Below are positions 1-13,462 of a stretch of DNA of 64,000 nucleotides, in pieces; position 1 is the stretch's first letter, and each line of letters begins with the position of its first letter. The stretch lies in contig CM043963.1 of the NCBI GenBank assembly GCA_014529385.2, forward strand, positions 5,803,501-5,867,500, written 5' to 3'. The stretch is from Adiantum capillus-veneris (Eukaryota > Streptophyta > Polypodiopsida > Polypodiales > Pteridaceae). A program made the translations under genes and the position numbers. The notes under the pieces were generated by a model. It worked only from the letters and a program-made list of their open reading frames with translations, was not told the origin of the DNA and searched no databases.

Positions 1-1899
1 CAATTGCAGGGTGACTTCGGGAACGAGGAGGGGGGGGGGGGGGGGGAGTGGATAATGCGGGCAAGGGGGCGCAAGCTCAAAAGGCAGCGGGCAGGGGTGG
101 GGCGGCGTGAGAGGGGGCAGCCGGCGGGAGTGCAGCGCGTAGCAGGGGGGAGGGGGGCGGGCTAAGCTGCCGCGTGCGAGGACAGGCGGGGGTGGGGGGA
201 AGCGCGAGGGAGGGGGAGGGGAGCGCGAAAGCAGTAGCAAGCCCGTTGCTGTCTCTCTAGATGTTATCTCTCAATTTTATGATAAGACATCATCATCACC
301 AAGGACCTGTCAATGGCTTTCTTTACCATCTCAGCGGTAAAGAAAGCACGTGTGTGGCCATGGCTCTGGCGGATCTGGAAGAGGTGGCTGTCCCCAGAAC
401 GTGTAGAGGGATGATGCATACTGACCCCATACCTCTGTAGAAGTGATGACTGGTGAGAGAGAGTGCTCATGGAGGAGTCGCCATGCCTCGCCTGAATCCT
501 GGCTCAAAAACAACTGATATAAATCCTGCGCTAGTCGAGCTAGAAAGGCCCTCATCTTCCGGCGTACCAAAATTATATGTTAGAATGCGAGCTTCTTATA
601 TAGGTTTCATAGAGGGTGACATCATAGCTACATTGTGGGATTGAACATCATTATATACATCATCATCCTCAGTGGAAAACTACACATGCTATCATGTGGA
701 CCACCACAGAGAGAGTATGTCTGGTTTTACAAAGATAGGTTCTTTATCTGTAGGGGTTGATGTTTCTCCTGGATGTAGCAAGACAATGGGTTCTTTGTTC
801 TGTGTGTGGTATAGGAGGAGTACCTAATGGATTTGATGTGGGTGGTCGCGACTTTGTGAGCCTCTCTACCATCTACTTCTCCCAACAAGTACTTTTCCTA
901 CATGGACTGGAGTTTGAGAGGGAAATGGAGAGAGATATGCCTTTGTAGGATCCTCATTGCAGCAGGATCAGGCAATTGCTCGAGCTTCCTTATTAGAGCA
1001 AAGAGAACCTATCCAGTTCTTTGGAGTTACGGAGTGGACAGCGAGGATTGTTCATCTTTGTGATTGTCACAAGACACATCTATTATGTTGGCTTCTGACA
1101 TTGTGAGCATCGATATGGGACGTACCCTCTACATCTGACTTGCTTCTAGCTTGCCATTGGTGGACATGATTGTCTATTTAGAGCATTGCTAGGTTTACTT
1201 TGAGTAGTGCTACTAATGGACTTGTCAGATGCCTGCATTCTCTACTATGGCCGTGGTTCATGGATTCGTCATGCACTCTGGGGTCAGGACCTGAGAGAGG
1301 GTATTAAGATTTTGGAGGGTCATCTTCTAGGTATATTTCTAGATCAGGAAGTGAAGGCTCCTTGTTTCTGTGACCAGTCTTCTGTGGCTAGTCTCTTTTG
1401 ATTGGGTCTAGGACTGAGTGGGTGATTGGGTGAGTGTGATCCATTGAAGGTATGCCATATTCAGTTAGCGGTGCCTTTACTGTAAAACAGGCTCTAACAC
1501 CTATCTACTCATTCTTGACCACCATCCCAAGCTCTTGTGGAGTACAGGGTAAAATCATCTCGAGAGTTCTCAGAAAGAGAGGGAGAGAAAGAGAGAGTAG
1601 AGGGAGAAGCACGAGCAATATAAGGAACCTTTGCAGCTCTTTCTTCTTTGGTGTTTTCTTTGCCTTTGTTGTCGTAAGGTTCTTTGGATTCGTCTCTATT
1701 TGATAAAAAATCGACTTCTTGGAGGGATCGTGTTTCACAAAACGTTCTCTTGAGGATGAACATCCTCTGTCAAAATCACATGCAAGACAGAGACACATTT
1801 GCCTTGTCCTGTTTCATGCGACCATGATCTGCATTGTCTATGTCGAATGTTTCATATGCAACCAGGGTTAACATTGTTTGTCTTCAAATTTGGTTTCAG
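1..1899. other. Unassigned 5' segment
   Basis: The first ~240 bases are strongly G-rich (runs of G and GGGA) and unlike the AT-rich remainder. From about 250 to 1,899 only short open frames occur, none recognised. A minus-strand frame at 330-570 with spaced Trp/Leu residues could be a decayed retroelement fragment, but that is weak. The receptor-like kinase downstream should have more 5' exons (ectodomain, signal peptide); I could not find any here, so they lie outside the window or are lost. Confidence 0.5.
30..46. repeat. G17 homopolymer
   Basis: Seventeen consecutive G residues in a G-rich stretch; could form a G-quadruplex or contain an assembly length error. Confidence 0.85.
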
Positions 1900-4800
1900 G
1901 TACTTGCAGAACAATAATTTGTCAGGGGAGATACCAGCTGCTCTACTACAACGCCAACAGGCATCACTGTTAACGTTTGAGTGCGTCTTTGATCAGCTAA
2001 AAATTCAATTAAAGAGAAAGGGAGTGCTTTCTAGGCTTGCTTGTGCTTGAGAAGACTTGTTCTGAAGGGGTTTTTGATGTTTCATATTATGCACATCTTG
2101 TGACATGAGTTTTTTGGTCTATCTAGATATTCAGGAAACCCTTTGTGTGAGAGCAACAGTGCAGATTGTGTCCCTTCACCAGGGTCCCCGTCAGGACCCA
2201 ATGGCAGTCCCCCTTCCCTCCCATCAAAAAAGAGCAGCACTGGAGCAATTGTAGGAGGGGCTATAGCTGGAATTCTGGTGGTGGCCATTGCTATTTGTAT
2301 TGCTGTCTACTGCTGTTGTTTCAAGAAGAAACCCCCTGTACAGAAGGATCCCAAAGTCGATGTTCCTCGAGAAGGAGGAGTTGAAATAAATCAAATATAT
2401 GAACACTCAGGTACATAATTCAGCTCTCAACTGAGACTCTCTCCAGTGCATGTTTCTCAAAAGGGCAGATGCAATGCGCAGCTCACTAAAGGCACTCTCT
2501 GAATAACAAAGGGATGCTGCCAGTAAATCTTAAAGCATGTTTCTTTGTTTTGTTTCTCAAAAAGGCAGATGCAATCCACAGCTCACTAAAGGTACTCTCT
2601 GAATAACAAAGGGATGCTGCCAATCCTTAAAGAGTCATTTGGGTCATGTTTTTGTTTCTTGGCTTAGCAAGAAACAACCAACAATAGAAGGAAAGCCTTA
2701 CCAAAACAGATATTCACAGCCTCTGTTTTCCCGAGCTTTAACCGTCTATCGTAGCTTTCTGCTATGACATCTCAAAGGTTATCATGTCTTTGAAGTCCCT
2801 GCTCTGTATCAAGCAATCAAAACTACATTTTCAGCATTAAGGTTAAGGTGGTTAGAGTTTCTACATGTAGATTCCACAACCCTTCCTAGTGTACCTCACG
2901 AGGGCGTAAAGGACAATTGCCACTTCAAAAAAGAAACACTGGTCTTGTTGATTTTAGCAGAGATGATTGCAATCAGACGGAAATTCCAACCAAAGTCTCT
3001 TTACTTACTGAGTTTAGATTAGTTAAGGACATGTGTGATGAACAATGTGGATGATTTTGAGTGATGGTGCAAAGCAGAGTTAAAAGTACTCGTGGGTGAG
3101 CTTCTTGTTCTTCTTTTCAATTCAGGAGCTTGCTGGGGGTGACCACTCACTTGGCTTTTTTCTTCTTCTTTTTCTTTTCATGGATGCCAGTTCCCATGCC
3201 GAAGCTCGCCGTTCAAGAGTTCTCCTTTGAAGAAATCAAAATCATCACAAATAATTTCCGAACCAAGCTTGGTCAAGGGGGATTTGGTCCAGTGTACAAA
3301 GGCTGCCTTCAAGATGGTCGCTTTGTTGCTATCAAAGTCGCCTCAAATACTGCAAACCAAGGAACAAAGGAATTTGTAAACGAGGTAACTAGCACAAGCT
3401 GTATTTGTTACTTGCTCAAATATGAGTTTGATTGTTTTGTGAGTCCTTGTGCATACACAATTTGATTGTTTTGTGAGTCCTTGTGCATACACAATTTCAC
3501 TTTTTTTATTCTCTTATGGTCGTTCTAATCCACCAAACCATTAAAAAATAATTGCACTTCTAATCTGACATTTCTTTGCAGGTTGATCTTCTATCACGGA
3601 TACACCATAAAAATCTTGTGGGGCTCCTTGGTTTTTGTAATGAACAAAAGCTGGTACTTGTTTATGAGTTCATGTCAAGTGGGTCCTTGTTTGATTGTCT
3701 TCATGGTGAGTTCACAAAAGGTCTACTTGCAACAATGGGAATTTGTGAGTGCAGCATGGTAGAGTTGAAATGCTCTAACTTGTTTCCTTTCTATGAAGGC
3801 CCATATGCAACGGCTTCCCCCTTACCATGGCGCACACGTTTGAGGATCATGGTCGATGCTGCACAAGGTAATTCATTTGAATAGACTGGTTTTTTGCTTG
3901 CATGTACGCACACGTTTTTGCATACCATGGTAGTCTGCTTGCACATGTGTCTATGTCTGTGTCTACATTGCATGATGCTAGTGCTGTGCACATTGCGAAG
4001 TTTCTCCTTTTAGACATGAGATATGAAAATGCAGGCTTTGATTACTTGCACAATGGATGCAACCCTCGAATCATTCATAGAGATATCAAGAGCAGTAACA
4101 TTCTACTGAATGATAAGATGGAAGCTAAGATATCAGATTTTGGAATCTCAAGGGACTACATTAGGAGTGAAACTGGAGCCCCGCCGACGACTTTGATGGG
4201 TAGCATGGGGTACATGGATCCTGAGTAAGTACAACTTCGCTGACACTGCCTTGTTTCGTTCTCATCTTTTTGTCTTCCCATTTTCACCTCACCCTTCAAA
4301 GAATATGGTTATGGTGATAAGTTTCTCTCTTTGAGCATTCATCTTGTTGCTGCTGGGTAGCAAATGTCCTTCTTTGCAGCAGCTCATTACGTTGTTTGGA
4401 AAATAACATGAACATCATCAATGTTACAGGTACATGTCCAGTATGAAATTGACAGAGAAAGTCGACGTATATAGCTTTGGAGTGCTGCTTTTTGAGGTTG
4501 TAAGTGGCCAGACAGCTATTTTCAAAGACAATTCTCACCAGCCGACCAATATTGTGGAGTGGGTAATGTTGTCAGACTTTCTCCTTTATCATCTGATATA
4601 TATATTTTGAAACTCAATATATTTATTTTAAGCTTTATTTTGGGAAATTCATGTGTTGAAACACAGCATCCGACGCTTATTACAAATAGACATGGAAAAA
4701 GAAGTACGAAACAAATTTCTCCTTTTTATTTAGAAATAAGGCCTCATACTCATCCCTTCCACTTAAGGATAAAACATTATCTGCAGTTAGCCTTCATTTA

Positions 4801-5279
4801 CCGATACAGTTGTTCATTATCGTCCTTTTACTCCCGTAGTAGTCACAACTTTGTTCTATTATTATTATGGAATAATAAGATTTTCCTCATTGCATTCACA
4901 GTCAACACAAATGCCCAGGATTGTCTTCAACAAGCATGTAGCGTCAATATTGTCACTCTTGCTCTGTCAACCCAAAATGTGGTTTTTTGAATATCTTATT
5001 GTCTAAACAAAATCTCCCATGATTTTGCATGAACAGGCAAGAGCCTCCATTAACCGTGGGGTGATTGATGACATTGTGGACCTGTCTCTACATGGTCAAT
5101 TCGATGTCCAGTCAGTTTGGAAAGTAGCAGAGGTTGCATTGGCATGTGTCGAGATTCCGAGCTCCAAGAGGCCCAAGATGAGTGAGGTTTATAATGAACT
5201 AAGAGAAGCTGATAGAATGGAACTTGAAAGTGAAGAAAGGCAGGCTATTGACCAACCTTCAGTGGAAATTCACAGGTAA
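1900..5279 (+). CDS. LRR receptor-like Ser/Thr kinase, 5' partial
   Basis: Membrane receptor kinase assembled from eight exons with matching splice phases: 1900-1980, 2127-2410, 3191-3384, 3582-3705, 3799-3867, 4035-4224, 4430-4562, 5037-5279. The first encodes one leucine-rich repeat ([11 protein letters not shown]). The second gives a Ser/Pro-rich juxtamembrane stretch, a hydrophobic helix ([20 protein letters not shown]) and a Cys/Lys stop-transfer. The others make a kinase domain: Gly loop [15 protein letters not shown] lysine, HRDIKSSN catalytic loop, DFG, and a DPEY segment before [16 protein letters not shown]. All residues expected of an active kinase are present. The domain order resembles the plant LRR-I group (At1g67720-like, usually with a malectin-like ectodomain), but no malectin exon is visible upstream. 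The terminal TAA overlaps a possible GT donor, so a further exon is possible. Apparently the only intact host-type gene in the window. Confidence 0.85.
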
Positions 5280-6299
5280 TAGCAACTATAGCACTCTGTC
5301 CTACACACATGTCAGTGCAAGGTAAGGTTTATTCACCAATAACTCTGTAATTGCCATGATCACCTTAGAGGACTAAGCAGTTCTAAAGAAAAAGCCCATT
5401 GATAGTGGAGTTATACAAAAGGACAAGGTGATTATTTCATGGATTGTACTTTCCTTCTGGCATTAGCATGTACTTAACCTATGTGATTTGAGTGCTTATA
5501 TCTCCCTGCTTAGCTTATTCCAAATTCAATTGTGTTGTGTATCTAGACTTATTTTCAAGCTAATATAAATTTTATCCCAAAATTATTGTCTTCAAATCAA
5601 GGAAGACCCACAAAGAACATGGCAAAGAAACATATAGTGACCATTAATTAATAGACAACAGCAAGCACCCCTTGAATCGTAAGTTGCACGAATGACTTTT
5701 TCGTGTGGCCATCCACCCACACACACACACACGTTTTTGTTAATCTTCGAGATTAATTTACAAGTGGGAAACCTCAAGGCGAGGCAACCCCACAAAAAAG
5801 AGCAGATACAAAAATGTGAACACAAAAGTGTTCATCTACGAAAAAGGGCTAACAACATTCATAGGAAAGTTGATGCATGTATGAAGTGATATCACCTACT
5901 TCCCAAGCAAAGCGTAAAGATTGCCTAAGGGAAAGCTTGAAAAATTGAAAGGGTTCTGCATCAGCGTGAGAGAACATGCAACTGTTGCATCAATGCCATA
6001 GGGTCCAATAAGCCCAAAATCTAACCCACAAAGAAAATTGTAAATCGTTATGAGGAAGGCGAGAGAATGCCGAAAGCCCAAAACCTTAAGTGGAAAACCA
6101 TTGAAAAGAATTGGAGCTGCATGCCAATTGCTATACTACGAAGAAATTCTCTAGTAATGCAACAATCCCAAAGGAGATGACCTAACAGTCTTCTTCACAG
6201 CCGAGCAACAAACACAATGGGAGAGGTAGATATGACGTGCACTGAGAAAAGAATCCACTAAAAGAACTCCAATCCACAACTTATCTCAACATGGAGAGC
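5280..6299. other. Downstream intergenic, nothing recognised
   Basis: AT-rich DNA following the kinase; presumably 3' UTR and spacer. A short (CA)n run sits near 5,720. No coding or repeat feature could be supported. Confidence 0.5.
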
Positions 6300-7960
6300 T
6301 TGGTTTCTAGGTCCACCACTTGTCCAAGTTAATATAAAAGTGATTCAAGGTTTACAACTTGTGAAAGCAAGGATCCATTGAGGAATACAATCCACTTGGC
6401 TATTTTTCCTTAATTTATTGCATGTGACATTCAAGCAAGGTCCACTTCTAATCTAGAACTTCTTAATTTGAGGCATGGGGCATACATAAAATATGCAACA
6501 TATGCTCTATTGCCTCATAGGAAGGTTGGTTTCAAGGTGCACTTATCCAAGCTAGCCTATCTTGGAGAAATGATGGAGCTTTCTTCTCTCCTTGTTTCAA
6601 TGGAGACTAGCTTGGACAAGTGGTGGACCTTTGCTTCTCTCTATGTTTCAATAGAGTTAGCTTGGACAAGTGGTGACCTTGGAACAAAACCCCCATGTAA
6701 AACATATCATGGGTATTCCAAGTGATTAGAAAGATTACCATTTAAGATATAACCTTATAGGTTGGACAATTGGAGCCTAACTTGGAGAAATGGTGGAGCT
6801 TTGATTCTCTCCATGTTTCAATGGAGCCTATCTTGGAGAAATGGTGGAGCTTGCTTCTGTCCATGTTTCAATGGAGCCTAGCTTGGACAATTGGTGGACC
6901 TTTTCTTCTCTCTATGTTTCAATAGAGTTAGCTTAGACACGTGGTGGATCTTCAAACTAAACCAACTACTATTAATGTTTCCTAGCTTGGACAAGTGGTG
7001 GAGTGTTTCTTCTCTCCATGTTTCAATGAAGCTTAGCTTGGACAAGTGTTGGACCTTAAAACAAAACCCCTATGTACAACATAGCATGGATTTTCTAGAT
7101 TTCAATGGAGTCTAGCTTTAACAAATGGTGGAGCTTGCCTTCATCCATTTTTCAATGAAATTAGCTTGGGCAAGTGGTGTACCTTGTAACAAACCCCCCA
7201 ATGTACAACATATCATTGGTTTTCTAAGTGATGGGAAGGAATACCATTCAAGATATAAACTTATAGCTTGAATAAGTAGTTGACCTTAAAACCAAATTCA
7301 TCATAATACAATGAAATACAGGTCAGCCAATTCCTAAATCTTGAGACCAAACCTCCCATGCTATTAGAGATCATATATTGGATAAGTGGTGGATCTTCTA
7401 TTATTTTCCCATGCCTACTTTAGACAACCGGTACACTTTGCATCTATAAAGGTTTGACGAGTGGTGGAGCCTTGTTTCTATCCATGTTTTAATGGATCCT
7501 AGCTTGGACAAGTGGCGGACCTTGGGAAAAAGCTTCTATGTACAACATATATGAGATTTTTCATGTTTTAGTGGAACCTATCTTCGACAAATGGTGAAGC
7601 TTGCTTCTCTCCATGTTGATTTTGGAACTACCTTAGACAAGTGGTGGAGCTTTGCTTTTCTACTCTTCATAATACAATGAAGTATAGGTTGGTTACATGG
7701 TGAATCTTAAGTCCAAACCTCCGATTTTACTAGAGATGATAGGTTGGACAAGTGGATCAACCTTCTATCATGTCTCCATGACTATATTAGACAATTAGTA
7801 GACCTAGCATCTCTCTATGTTGTCTAAAGATGAGCTTGGACAAGTGATGGGCCCTGCTTCTCTCTTCCCTTGGTTTACTAGTTTGAAGACTCAGTATATA
7901 TACTTTCTTAGATCTAGCTTGAACAAGTGGTGGACCTTGTATCCACAATCTTAATCCATT
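6300..7960 (-). repeat. Degenerate satellite, minus-oriented
   Basis: Many diverged copies of the core TTGGACAAGTGGTGGACC (reverse complement of GGTCCACCACTTGTCCAA), each followed by a tail related to CTCTCCATGTTTCAATGGAG. One core near 6,310 is in the opposite orientation, so the array edge contains an orientation change. More diverged than the 41-48 kb array and without a clean period. Confidence 0.85.
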
Positions 7961-8710
7961 ACAAAAAAGTATATAAAAAAATAACATAGGAATCTTGGTT
8001 TGAAGGTCAAGCAATTAGGTTCCAAATGCACATAATAATATATTTTTCACCCATAAGAAAAGAAAGTTAAATATGTTATTTCATACCAAATTGACAAAGG
8101 TAACGTCTAAGAATTCTAGCTTTGCATCTTGTTAGATCTAAACCTTCATCAAGGCGACATGCATGTATACATCAACTTTCAAGCCATTCAAGAATACATG
8201 CACTTAGATTCCATAGTTTTCTTTTAAAAGTCTTTTAGGTTCTAAAACTCTTTCACATAAAGGATGTAATGATAAAATTCTTGAAGCAAACATTTGTGCT
8301 TAAGAAAAAGATCCCTCTCATATATTTAAAGTCCATGAATTCTCTGATTCACACTTACAAGTTTTATTTTGACATCAAACATCAATTCTCTCCTAGTTAC
8401 AAATAAATGCAACCTCGATATGAATTGACAAAAAATGAATTTCTTTTACTATATGATCCAACATAGGCCCCAATCAAATAAAAAATGAGTCCCCAAAAAT
8501 ATGGGTGCACTCTAGCAATACATCAGAGTCCCCTTACAATAGGATGCACTCTAATAGTACATTGAAGTCCCCTTAGAGTAGGGTGCACTCCATTGAAGTG
8601 TTCATAAAATTGACACACCTTTGTTTTTTTTTAAAAAAGACTATATCAAATTATACAAATGTTGAAAGATACACACTAGAATAAAAAAAGCATCTTATGG
8701 CCATATTTAT
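7961..8710. other. AT-rich spacer, nothing recognised
   Basis: No ORF of note. A short motif (CCCCTTA.A.TAGG.TGCACTC) recurs about three times between 8,500 and 8,600. Confidence 0.5.
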
Positions 8711-9434
8711 TCAATGATTTCGTGTTGACAAGTACACACCAAGGACATAATTTGTCTCAAAATCACTGTACTGGTTTACAATTGTGTTGTATGTATAGAC
8801 TCTCTTATCTTTTTCATACAACCATCCTACCAACCATGGAATTATGGTTCTCTGCAAGAAGTTTTGAAGTTGCTCGGAATTTTGCCTCCACATCTTTGGA
8901 AATATAAGATATGTCCTTGGCATGTTCCACATCACCCTATGTGGAGCGTCATAAAAAATTAAGGTATTGTTTGCATCCAAATCCTCAAATATCTTCCAAA
9001 TATCACTCAAATTTTTGTGATAAACCCTTGTAAATCGTAACATGATATTTGGATTTTGGCAATTTTTGTTACTCATAAATACCTTGAACTTGGTATACTG
9101 CTCAGGAAAACATTTTTGTGTGATGCGTTGCACCCTTGTTAAGTTATAGCAACTCCATATCCATAGCTCAAAGTATTCAGCACAAAAATCCAAAAAACTT
9201 TGTGCGTCTGGTCGCACCACATGATAAACTTCATCTTTATCCTCCACAAGTCGTATGTGTTGAGCCCAAGCTGGCATAGAATCTCCATGTTTCATTTCAA
9301 TTGTCTTGAGAAGTAACCTCTCTAGATCCAAGATAAGTACTCTTTTGATGTCCTTGAAAGCAAGTGGTAGGTGATAAGGAGGTGGTTGATTCCTTGGACA
9401 AGGTCTTGGAGGAGGTTGGATGGGTAATTAAATA
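8711..9434 (-). CDS. FCP1/SCP-like (HAD) phosphatase domain, degenerate
   Basis: Single open exon of about 240 codons. It has no ATG before the HAD core, so it probably begins at a splice acceptor near 9,400-9,430, and it opens with a Pro-rich stretch. The fold follows FCP1-homology (NLI-interacting factor) phosphatases, which remove phosphate from proteins such as the RNA polymerase II CTD. Motif I reads LILDLERLL instead of DxDGT, keeping the nucleophile Asp but not the second acid. Motif II is WIWSCYNLTRV. Motif III is LIFYDAPHR where the paralogue at 28.3 kb has VLIDDSPYK. Catalysis is therefore doubtful; it may be a pseudoenzyme or relic. It lies downstream, on the same strand, of the methyltransferase-like gene at 13.5-17.8 kb, with satellite between. 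Confidence 0.6.
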
Positions 9435-9844
9435 GTTTTCTTCAATTTATGCCAACATATAGCCAATCCATTTATCTGTAATTATTCTGAAATTAAAGAA
9501 CAAGAATACTTAATGCAAACACAATAATAGACATGAGTTTTACATTGTCTACCCTAAGGTTTTATTAGATACCAAAATCCATCTATGATCTACTCATTAA
9601 TAGAAAGAAAGTCAAATTAAAATCCTGACTCTTTTTTATGCTACACTCTCTCTTAGTCTCAATACCATGGAGTTCAACTAGACTTAAGTCAAGTAATAAC
9701 TACTACTTGTTGTTAAAGGTATGCTTGAAGTGCATAAGGCTTAACCAATGCTCTAGTGTGGAATGGGTATTTATGTCTCAAGGTCTACCACTTATCCAAG
9801 AAAAGATCCATTTAGATATCATTTAGATATGGAAACCCAATTTT
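9435..9844. other. Spacer, possible 5' exon region of the FCP1-like gene
   Basis: AT-rich, no recognised exon. One plus-oriented diverged satellite core occurs near 9,780, just before the opposite-oriented array starts. Confidence 0.4.
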
Positions 9845-12800
9845 TATTAATATAATAATATAGAGTGGACAAGTGGTGAATCCTGAGACCAAACCACTCA
9901 TGCTACTAGGGATAATAGGTTGAACAAGTGGTGGATCTTGAATGTAAACCCCCCATGTACAAAGTATCATGGGTTTAGGGTATTTCAATGGACCCTAGCA
10001 TCTTGGAGACATGGTGGAGCTTACTTCTCTCCATGTTTCAATGGATCCTATCTTGGATAAATGGTGGAGCATCATTCTCTCCATGTTTTAATGGAGCCTA
10101 GCTTGGACAAGTGGTGGACCTTTGTTTCTCTCTATGTTTGAAGAGATTTAGCTTGGACAAGTGGTGGACCTTGGAACAAAACCCCCATGTAAAACATATC
10201 ATGGAAATTACAAGTGGTGAGAAAAAATACCATTCAATATATAACCTTATAGGATGGACAAGTGATGGACCTTAACACCCAATTATTCTTAATATAATGA
10301 CATAGAGTGGACAAGTGGTGAATCTTGCGACCAAACCTATTAGGAAAAGTCGGTTGGACAAGTAGTGGACCTTGAATGCAAACCCCCCATGTACAAAATA
10401 TCACTCATGCTACTAGGAATAATTTGGTATTAAGGTCCATGTTTCAATGGAGCCTAGCTTGGACAAGTGGTGGACCTTTGTTTCTCTCTATGTTTCAATA
10501 GTTTAGCTTGGACAAGTGGTGAACCTTGGAACAAAACCCCGATGTAAAGCATGTCATGGGCATTACAAGTGGTGAGAAAAAATACCATTCAAGGTATAAC
10601 CTTATAGGCTGGACAAGTGGTAGACCTTAACACCCAATTCCTCTTAATATAATGACATAGAGTGGAAAAGTGGTGAATCGTGAGACCAAACCTACTAGGG
10701 ATAATAGGTTGGACAAGTGGTTGATCTTGAATGTAAATCCCCCATGTACAAAATATTATGGGTTTTGTGTATTTCATGGAGCCTTGCATCTTGAAGACAT
10801 GGTGGACCTTACTTCTCTCAATGTTTTAATGGAGCCTATCTAGGAGAAATAGTGGAGGTTCCGTCTCTCCATGTTTCAATGGAGCCTAGCTTGGACAAAT
10901 CGTGGACCTCTGTTTCTCTCTATGTTTGAATATGGTTAGCTTGGACAAGTGGTGGATCTTGGAATGAAACTTCCATGTAAAAAATATCATGGGCATTTCA
11001 AGTGGCGAGAAAGGATACCATTTAAGATATAACCTTATAGGTTGGACAAGTGGTGGACCTTAACACATTGTTCTTCTTAATATAATGACATAGAGTGTAC
11101 AAGTGGTGAATCTTGAAACCAAACCACTCATGCTACTAGGGATAATAGGTTAAACAAGTGGTGGGCCTTGAAATAAAACCCCCTAGAGTGTTTCAATGGA
11201 GCCTAGCTCGGAAACATGGTAAAGCTTGCTCCTCTGCATGTTTCAATGGAGCCTATCTTGGATAAATGGTGGAGCATCATTCTCTCCATGTTTCAATGGA
11301 GCCTAGCTTGGACAAGTGGTGGACCTTTGTTTCTCTCTATGTTTGAATAGAGTTATCTTGGAAAAGTGGTGGACCTTGGAACAAAACCCCCATGTAAAAC
11401 ATATCATGGGCATTACAAGTGGTGAGAAAAAATACCATTCAATATATAACCTTATAAGTTGGTCAAGTGGTGGACCTTAACACCCAATTATTCTTAATAT
11501 AATGACATAGAGTGGAAAAGTGGTGAACTTGGGACCAAACCTACTAGGGAAAATAGGTTGGACAAGTGGTGGACCTTCAATGTAAACCCCCCATGTAAAA
11601 AATATCACTCATGCTACTTTGAATAATTTGGTATTAAGGTCCATGTTTCAATGGATCATAGCTTGAAAAAGTTGTGGACCTTTGTTTCTCTCTATGTTTC
11701 AATAGAGTTAGCTTGGACAAGTGGTGGACCTTGGAACAAAACCCCCATGTAAATCATGTCATGGACATTACAGGTGGTGAGAAAAAATACCATTCAAGCT
11801 ATAACATTATAGGTTGGACAAGTGGTGGACCTTAACACCCAATTCCTCTTGATATAATGACATAGAGTGGACAAGTGGTGAATCATGAGACCAAACCTAC
11901 TAGGGATAATAGGTTGGAAAAGTGGTGGACCTTGAATGTAAACCCCCCCATGTAAAAAATATCATGGGTATTCGGTATTTCAATGTATCTTAGCATCTTG
12001 GAGACATGGTAGAGCTTACTTCTCTCCATGTTTCAATGGAGCCTATCTAGGAGAAACGGTGGAGGTTCCTTCTCTCCATGTTTCAATGAGCCTAGCTTGG
12101 ACAAGTGGTGGACCTTTCTTTCTCTATATGTTTTAATAGAGTTAGCTTGGACAAGTGGTGGACCTTGGAATGAAACCCCCATGTAAAACATATCATGGGC
12201 ATTTCAAGTGGTGAGAAAGGATACCATTTAAGATATAACCTTATAGGTTGGACAAGTGGTGGATTTTAACACATAGTTCTTCTTAATATAATGACATAGA
12301 GTGTACAAGTGGTGAATCTTGAGACCAAACCACTCATGCTACTAGGGATAATAGGTTGGACAAGTGGTGGACCTTGAATGTAAAACCCTCATGTACAAAA
12401 TATTATGGGTTCAGGGTATTTCAATGGAGCCTAGTTTGGAGACATGATGGAGATTTCTTCTCTCAATGTTTCAATGGAACCAATCTTGGAGAAATGGTGG
12501 AGCATCCTTCTCTCCATGTTTCAATGGAGCCTATCTGGGACAAGTGGTGGAACTTTGCTTCTCTCTATGTTTCAATATAGTTAGCTTGGACAAGTCGTGG
12601 ATCTTGGAACAAAACCCCTTTGTAAAACATAGCATGGGCATTACAAGTGATGAGAAAAAATATCATTCAAGATATAACCTTATAGGTTGGAAAAGTGGTG
12701 ATGGACCTTGACAAGTGGTGAAGGATACCATTTAAGATATAACCTTATAGGTTGGACAAGTGGTGGACCTTAACACCCAGTTCTTCTTAATATAATGACA

Positions 12801-12990
12801 TAGACTGGATAAGTGGTGAAGCTTGAGACCAAACCACTCATGCTACTAGGTATAATAGGTTAGACAAGTGGTAGACCTTGAATGTAAACACCCCATGTAC
12901 AAAATATCATGGTTTTAGGGTGTTTCAATGGAGCCTAGCATCTTGGAGACATGGTAGATCTTGATTCTCTCCATGTTTGAATGGAGTGCT
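9845..12990 (-). repeat. Satellite array, minus-oriented, ~360-440 bp higher-order unit
   Basis: About eight recurrences of a composite unit. Recurrent landmarks are ATAATGACATAGAGTGGA, CTACTAGGGATAATAGGTTGG, multiple TTGGACAAGTGGTGGACCTT cores and CATGTTTCAATGGAGCCTA. The whole unit is the reverse complement of the one at 41-48 kb, so this is the same family inverted. Some units are short, consistent with unequal exchange. No coding constraint: the sub-repeat is about 50 bp and is read in different frames. Confidence 0.92.
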
Positions 12991-13176
12991 TTTTTTTTGC
13001 GAGCTTTTCAATTCGAGCTTTTTTATGAAATGTAAAACTATTTTGAACTTTTTGATTTATTTAAAGCATTTTTCCATTTTGTTTCAACATCTTTTACATT
13101 CTTGCAATTCACCTAGAAACATCACCTCACATTGAATAATTAAATGCCCAAACTTACTCTCTTTAAATATGCTAGT

Positions 13177-13178
<2 letters not shown>

Positions 13179-13244
<66 letters not shown>
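13179..13244. repeat. (GA)n microsatellite
   Basis: About 33 perfect GA units, 3' of the methyltransferase-like gene. Confidence 0.95.
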
Positions 13245-13245
<1 letters not shown>

Positions 13246-13462
13246 ATTCAAAGAAATCTGTATTCAAAACAAAGCTTAACAAGGTATCTATATTAGTGTT
13301 TCATATGGATGTTAGAAAGAGTAGATAGTTCACAAAAGCAATGCAATTTAAATTACTTCAAGAACATGCACAATAAAACCCTAGATGTCCTATGTCAACA
13401 TTCTTGAAACAAAAAATAGAGTGTGTGTTCAATAATTGTTTCAAAAAACTATGGATGTGATA

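Noticed and set aside
1452-1798. Possible LRR or malectin exons upstream of the kinase
   Set aside because: No LxxLxLxxN or malectin-like pattern in any frame; only the single repeat exon at 1900-1980 could be supported.
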